Source: Frateuria edaphi
Lineage (GTDB): Bacteria > Pseudomonadota > Gammaproteobacteria > Xanthomonadales > Rhodanobacteraceae
Assembly (NCBI RefSeq): GCF_021117405.1
Contig: NZ_CP088251.1
Location: forward strand, 1,798,001 to 1,862,000
Length of the DNA stretch: 64,000 nt
Reading direction: 5' to 3'
Positions 60,841 to 64,000 of this stretch are shown here, in pieces; positions within the stretch are counted from its first letter, which is position 1, and each line of letters opens with the position of its first letter. The notes below the pieces were generated by a model. It saw nothing but the letters and a program-made list of their open reading frames with translations, was not told the DNA's origin and searched no databases. The position numbers and the translations under genes were made by a program.

Positions 60841-62529
60841 CTACGAGGTGGCGAGGGGAAGGGGCGACAAGGATTGGGTGTGTATGCCGTGCACGGCACG
60901 TCCGGACGGGTCGGCGCTGCCGGCGAAGGCCGGGTCCCACGCCAGCGCCGCCGGCGAGGAACAGGCGATCGACTTGCCGCCGGGAACGGTTGCCGCGCAG
61001 GCCTCGCCCGGGAAGAACTTCTCGAACAAGGCGCGGTAGAGATAGGCTTCCTTGGTTGCCGGCGTGTTGTGCGGCCAGCGTGCGGCCGCGGCGGCCAATT
61101 CGCGGTCGCTCACCGCTTGTTCGGCGTACGCCTTGAGCCCGTCGATCCAGCCATAGCCGACGCCGTCGCTGAACTGCTCCTTCTGGCGCCAGAGGATGGC
61201 GTCGGGCAGTACGCCGACGAAGGCTTCGCGCAGCACCGCCTTCTCGATGCGACCGTGTCCGGCCATCTTGTGGCGTGCATCGAAGGCCATGGCCGATTCG
61301 ACGAAGGCCAGGTCCAGGAACGGCACGCGCGCCTCCACGCCCCAGGCCATCATCGCCTTGTTCGCCCGCAGGCAGTCGTAGCGGTGCAGCGCGTCGAGCT
61401 TGCGCACGGTTTCCTCGTGGAAGGCTTGCGCCGAAGGCGCCTTGTGGAAGTAGAGATAGCCGCCGAACAGTTCGTCGGAGCCCTCGCCCGAGAGCACCAT
61501 CTTCACGCCCATCGCCTTGATGCGCCGGGCCAGCAGGAACATCGGCGTGGAGGCACGCACGGTGGTCACGTCGTAGCTCTCGATGTGGCGGATCGTTTCC
61601 GGCAATGCGTCCAGTCCTTCCCAGAAGGTGTAGACGAAACCGTGATGCACGGTACCCAGCGCTTCGGCGGCCAATTGCGCGGCGGCGAGGTCCGGCGAGC
61701 CCTCCAGCCCGATCGCGAAGGAGTGCAGGCGCGGCCACCAGGCTTCGCTCTGGCCGCCGTCCTCGACGCGTTCGCGGGCGAAGCGCGCGGCGCAGGCGGC
61801 GACCAGCGAGGAATCCAGCCCGCCGGAGAGCAGCACGCCGTAAGGCACGTCGGACATGAGCTGGCGCTGCACCGCCTGTTCCAGCGCCACGCGCAGATCG
61901 CCCGGCGCCCTGCCCTGCGTCGCCGCGTACTCGCGCCACGGGCGCTGGTAATAGCGGCGCAGCTCACCGCTGGCGCTGTCGTAGACATGTCCGGGCGGGA
62001 ACATGGTCACATCGGCGCACACGCCCGCCAGCGCCTTCATCTCGGAGGCCACGCACAGCCGGCCGGCCGCATCATGGCCCCAGTAGAGCGGGCACACGCC
62101 GAGCGGATCGCGTGCGACGAGGTAGCGTTGCGCGACGCCGTCCCACAGCGCGAAGGCGAAGATGCCGTTGAGGCCGGCGATCCACTCGGCCGGGTCCGCG
62201 CCATCACGGTAGAGCGCGTTGATCACCTCGCAATCCGAACCCGTGGTGAAGTCATAGCCACTGCCCAGGCGCAACTCGCCGTGGTTGTAGATCTCGCCGT
62301 TGACCGCCAGCGCCAGCGCGCCATCGCGCGAACGCAGCGGTTGCGCGCCGCTGGCCGGATCGACGATCGCCAGGCGCTCGTGCACCAGGATCGCCCCGGC
62401 ATCGATGAACACGCCGGACCAGTCCGGCCCGCGGTGGCGCTGGCGCTGCGAAAGCTCCAGCGCCTGCCGGCGCAGCGCGGCCAGGTCGTCACCCGGTGCA
62501 AGATCGAACATCCCGAAGATGGCGCACAT
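60841..62529 (-). CDS. asnB: Asparagine synthetase B (glutamine-hydrolysing)
   Basis: 562 residues. It makes asparagine from aspartate, glutamine and ATP. The start at 62529 is fixed by the catalytic Cys2 (MCAIFGMFD). The glutaminase domain has RLAIVDPASGAQPL and NGEIYNHGELR. The synthetase domain has the pyrophosphate loop LLSGGLDSSLVAACAARFAR and LSGEGSDELFGGYLYFHKAP. The length fits E. coli AsnB (554). Upstream lies a short ORF with clustered Asn codons and a strong terminator, suggesting control by transcription attenuation according to charged tRNA-Asn supply. Confidence 0.96.
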   Translation of the reverse strand: MCAIFGMFDLAPGDDLAALRRQALELSQRQRHRGPDWSGVFIDAGAILVHERLAIVDPASGAQPLRSRDGALALAVNGEIYNHGELRLGSGYDFTTGSDCEVINALYRDGADPAEWIAGLNGIFAFALWDGVAQRYLVARDPLGVCPLYWGHDAAGRLCVASEMKALAGVCADVTMFPPGHVYDSASGELRRYYQRPWREYAATQGRAPGDLRVALEQAVQRQLMSDVPYGVLLSGGLDSSLVAACAARFARERVEDGGQSEAWWPRLHSFAIGLEGSPDLAAAQLAAEALGTVHHGFVYTFWEGLDALPETIRHIESYDVTTVRASTPMFLLARRIKAMGVKMVLSGEGSDELFGGYLYFHKAPSAQAFHEETVRKLDALHRYDCLRANKAMMAWGVEARVPFLDLAFVESAMAFDARHKMAGHGRIEKAVLREAFVGVLPDAILWRQKEQFSDGVGYGWIDGLKAYAEQAVSDRELAAAAARWPHNTPATKEAYLYRALFEKFFPGEACAATVPGGKSIACSSPAALAWDPAFAGSADPSGRAVHGIHTQSLSPLPLATS

Positions 62530-62560
62530 GATTTGTCTCCCTCGCGTTTTCCATGACCCG

Positions 62561-62597
62561 AAAACGACGAAGGCCCGCACGGGGCGGGCCTTCGTCG
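62561..62597 (-). terminator. Leader terminator (attenuator) before asnB
   Basis: On the minus strand CGACGAAGGCCCGC pairs perfectly (14 bp) with GCGGGCCTTCGTCG across a 5-base loop and is followed by TTTTCGG. It lies between the leader ORF stop (62622) and the asnB ATG (62529), so it would block asnB unless an alternative fold forms. A neighbouring segment TCGTCGC (minus strand, 62652-62646) can pair with the first bases of the 5' arm. Confidence 0.8.
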
Positions 62598-62621
62598 CGT
62601 AGTTGTTGCTCGAACTTGCGG

Positions 62622-62741
62622 CTACGCGCCGGCCCCCTTGTGCAGGCGACGATTATTGTTCGAGCGGTTGTCCAGGGCCGGCCGCACGCGTGCCGCGCAG
62701 GGCGCGGTGGCGAAGACGGAATGCGTGGTCGGCATGGACAT
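62622..62741 (-). CDS. Putative asnB leader peptide with clustered Asn codons
   Basis: A short ORF of 39 codons (or 37 from the second ATG at 62735) ending ALDNRSNNNRRLHKGAGA. Four of seven consecutive residues (25-31) are Asn, encoded AAC, AAC, AAT and AAT. The stop is 25 bases before the terminator stem. The RNA around the Asn codons contains GCTCGAAC, which can pair with GTTCGAGC just after the stop (62615-62608). This is the layout of amino-acid attenuation leaders. No strong Shine-Dalgarno or promoter was identified. Confidence 0.65.
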   Translation of the reverse strand: MSMPTTHSVFATAPCAARVRPALDNRSNNNRRLHKGAGA

Positions 62742-62791
62742 GGCGCGAGTGGAGCAGGATTTCACAAGGCGCGCAAGCGGGTGTCTGCCGT

Positions 62792-63175
62792 TCAGGCGTG
62801 GTGTTCGCGGAACGATTCGCTGATCCAGGCCTTGGCTTCCATCAACTGGTCGTTGCGGTACAGGCGGAACTCGCCCGGCACGGTGAAACCCATGGTGCGT
62901 GCCACCAGCCGCAGCCAGTTGACGTCGGTGACCAGCGCGATGCGCTCCCAGCCGCTCCAGTGGCGAAAGCCCAGTTTGGTGTCGTCCCACATGGCGCCGG
63001 GCTCGAAGCCGGTGAAGTCGGGACCGACGTGGTAGAGCAGGCGCAATTTGCGGTTGAGCGCGAAGGCGGCCTCCACGTCCGGCACGAACACGTTCTCGTA
63101 GTCGGCCGCGGTCACCTTGCCGCGCGCGGTGAAGCCCAGCGCGCCGGCGGGGAGGTCGGTCATCTGCTCGATCAT
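62792..63175 (-). CDS. SpoIIAA-like (STAS superfamily) protein
   Basis: 127 residues. It resembles the SpoIIAA-like/DUF3478 group: PAGALGFTARGKVTAADYEN, LLYHVGPDFTGFEPGAMWDD, WERIALVTDVNWLRLVARTM and a C-terminal KAWISESFREHHA. These small cytoplasmic proteins have a lipid-binding or STAS-like fold and unknown roles. The ATG at 63175 follows GGAGACACCCC, a reasonable ribosome binding site; a start 11 codons earlier is less likely. It is upstream of the asnB leader. Confidence 0.85.
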   Translation of the reverse strand: MIEQMTDLPAGALGFTARGKVTAADYENVFVPDVEAAFALNRKLRLLYHVGPDFTGFEPGAMWDDTKLGFRHWSGWERIALVTDVNWLRLVARTMGFTVPGEFRLYRNDQLMEAKAWISESFREHHA

Positions 63176-63352
63176 GGGGTGTCTCCGCGTGGTCGGAACT
63201 CCATCCAAGCGCGGCGGGCGCGGCTATGCAAGCTTGGGTGCGTGAAAGCCCGGTTCGGCGGCAACGCTGCAATGGCCCGCTTGCGGGCGATGTTCCTGGC
63301 GGAAGATAAAAGACCGACGCCGCAACCGGGCCTCTGCGAAAAGCCGGCTGCG

Positions 63353-64000
63353 TCAGGCGGGTTCGACGTGGCGCACCAGCAGACGCGCGCTTTCCCTGCC
63401 CTGCCATTCGTTGATCGTCAGCTCGTATACCGCGCGCAGCCGCGGCGGTGGCGCGGCTGCGCGCACGTTGAACATCACCGCCTCGTGTACGGCGCCATCG
63501 CGCGGATCGCGCAGGCTCAGCCGCCAGTGCCGCTCGCCCATCAGGCGCCACTGCGCGCACTCGAACAGGTTGTCGAACAGCGGTTCCGGGAAGCCCTGCC
63601 CCCACGGCCCGCCGTCACGCAGCTGGCGCGCAAGGTCGAGGGTGAAGGTACCGGGCGGCAGTTCGCCGTCGGTGTAGAGCACCGCCTGCAGGCGTTCCTC
63701 GTCCAGCCATTCGCGCGCGATCGCGTCGAAGGCGTCGGCGAAGCGGGGGTAGTCGGCGGTCTTCAGGCTCAGCCCGGCCGCCATGGCGTGGCCACCGAAG
63801 CGCTCGATCAGGCCGGGCAGGCGTGCGTCGATCGCCGCCAGCGCGTCGCGCACGTGGAAGCCGGCGATGGAGCGCGCGGAACCCCGCAGTTCCTCGGGCC
63901 GGTCCTCGTCGGCCGGCGCAAAGGCGATCACCGGGCGGTGCAACCGTTCCTTGAGCTTGGACGCCACCAGTCCGACCACGCCCGCGTGCCAGGTGGGTTC
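63353..64000 (-). CDS. recJ: Single-strand-specific exonuclease RecJ, C-terminal part (partial)
   Basis: The window ends inside this minus-strand gene, so the N-terminal nuclease core is missing. The visible 215 residues include WHAGVVGLVASKLKERLHRP, GSARSIAGFHVRDALAAI and RFGGHAMAAGLSL (the DHHA1 motif GGHxxAAG). The C-terminal OB-like domain follows, with GPWGQGFPEPLFDNLFE. RecJ degrades single-stranded DNA 5' to 3' in recombination and mismatch repair. The 177-base gap after it holds no gene. Confidence 0.95.
   Translation of the reverse strand, partial: EPTWHAGVVGLVASKLKERLHRPVIAFAPADEDRPEELRGSARSIAGFHVRDALAAIDARLPGLIERFGGHAMAAGLSLKTADYPRFADAFDAIAREWLDEERLQAVLYTDGELPPGTFTLDLARQLRDGGPWGQGFPEPLFDNLFECAQWRLMGERHWRLSLRDPRDGAVHEAVMFNVRAAAPPPRLRAVYELTINEWQGRESARLLVRHVEPA

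Overview
High-GC gammaproteobacterial chromosome, most likely order Xanthomonadales/Lysobacterales and family Rhodanobacteraceae (Dyella, Luteibacter, Frateuria or Rhodanobacter type). This is inferred from the very high GC3, the ndk-rlmN-pilF-rodZ and yfgM-bamB-der gene order, the psrA-fad operon, and the abundance of GTAGGAGCGC-type REP palindromes. I see no rRNA, tRNA, CRISPR array, prophage or insertion sequence. Nearly all of the window is ordinary protein-coding DNA.

Layout. 1-4.9 kb: a photo-oxidative stress island with class I photolyase, TspO, lipocalin, a ChrR-type cupin anti-sigma factor and its ECF sigma factor. Three of its transcription units carry a shared promoter-like motif (ATCC-N18/19-TA). 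5-23.3 kb: a long minus-strand trehalose/alpha-glucan locus in the order DUF3606 gene, glgE, treS-maltokinase fusion, glgB, glgX/treX, treZ, malQ, treY. It combines the GlgE route (trehalose to maltose to maltose-1-phosphate to glucan) with the TreX-TreY-TreZ route (glucan back to trehalose). REP palindromes sit in its larger gaps. 23.5-36.7 kb: housekeeping genes, namely sirtuin, tadA, guaB-guaA, folD, a GNAT acetyltransferase, der-bamB-yfgM, rodZ-pilF-rlmN and ndk. 36.9-41.3 kb: a PsrA-like TetR repressor with two perfect CAAAC-N4-GTTTG operators straddling its own promoter, followed by a FadN-type bifunctional beta-oxidation enzyme and thiolase FadA.

41.4-48 kb: two paralogous small secreted carboxypeptidase-regulatory-like proteins whose leaders share a covarying hairpin; a secreted M1 aminopeptidase; a small lipoprotein; a decayed MazG-like gene; a frameshifted secreted-protein gene; and a membrane HisKA_2 histidine kinase. 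48-60 kb: a succinyl-CoA:acetate CoA-transferase; a KaiC-like ATPase overlapping a PAS hybrid histidine kinase; a reductase; a CPBP-like membrane protein without the catalytic glutamate pair; an SDR; a Tat-exported tyrosinase; and a second KaiC-like ATPase followed by a stand-alone receiver. 60-64 kb: a VOC protein; asnB preceded by an apparent attenuation leader (a short ORF with AAC/AAT codons, then a strong terminator); a SpoIIAA-like protein; and the 3' part of recJ.

The observations I rate highest are the asnB attenuator, the covarying leader hairpin shared by two secreted paralogs, the sigma/ChrR promoter set, the two KaiC-like signalling modules, and the GlgE with a degenerate GH13-like N-terminal half. 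All start sites and promoters are read from sequence by eye; no database search or folding program was run.
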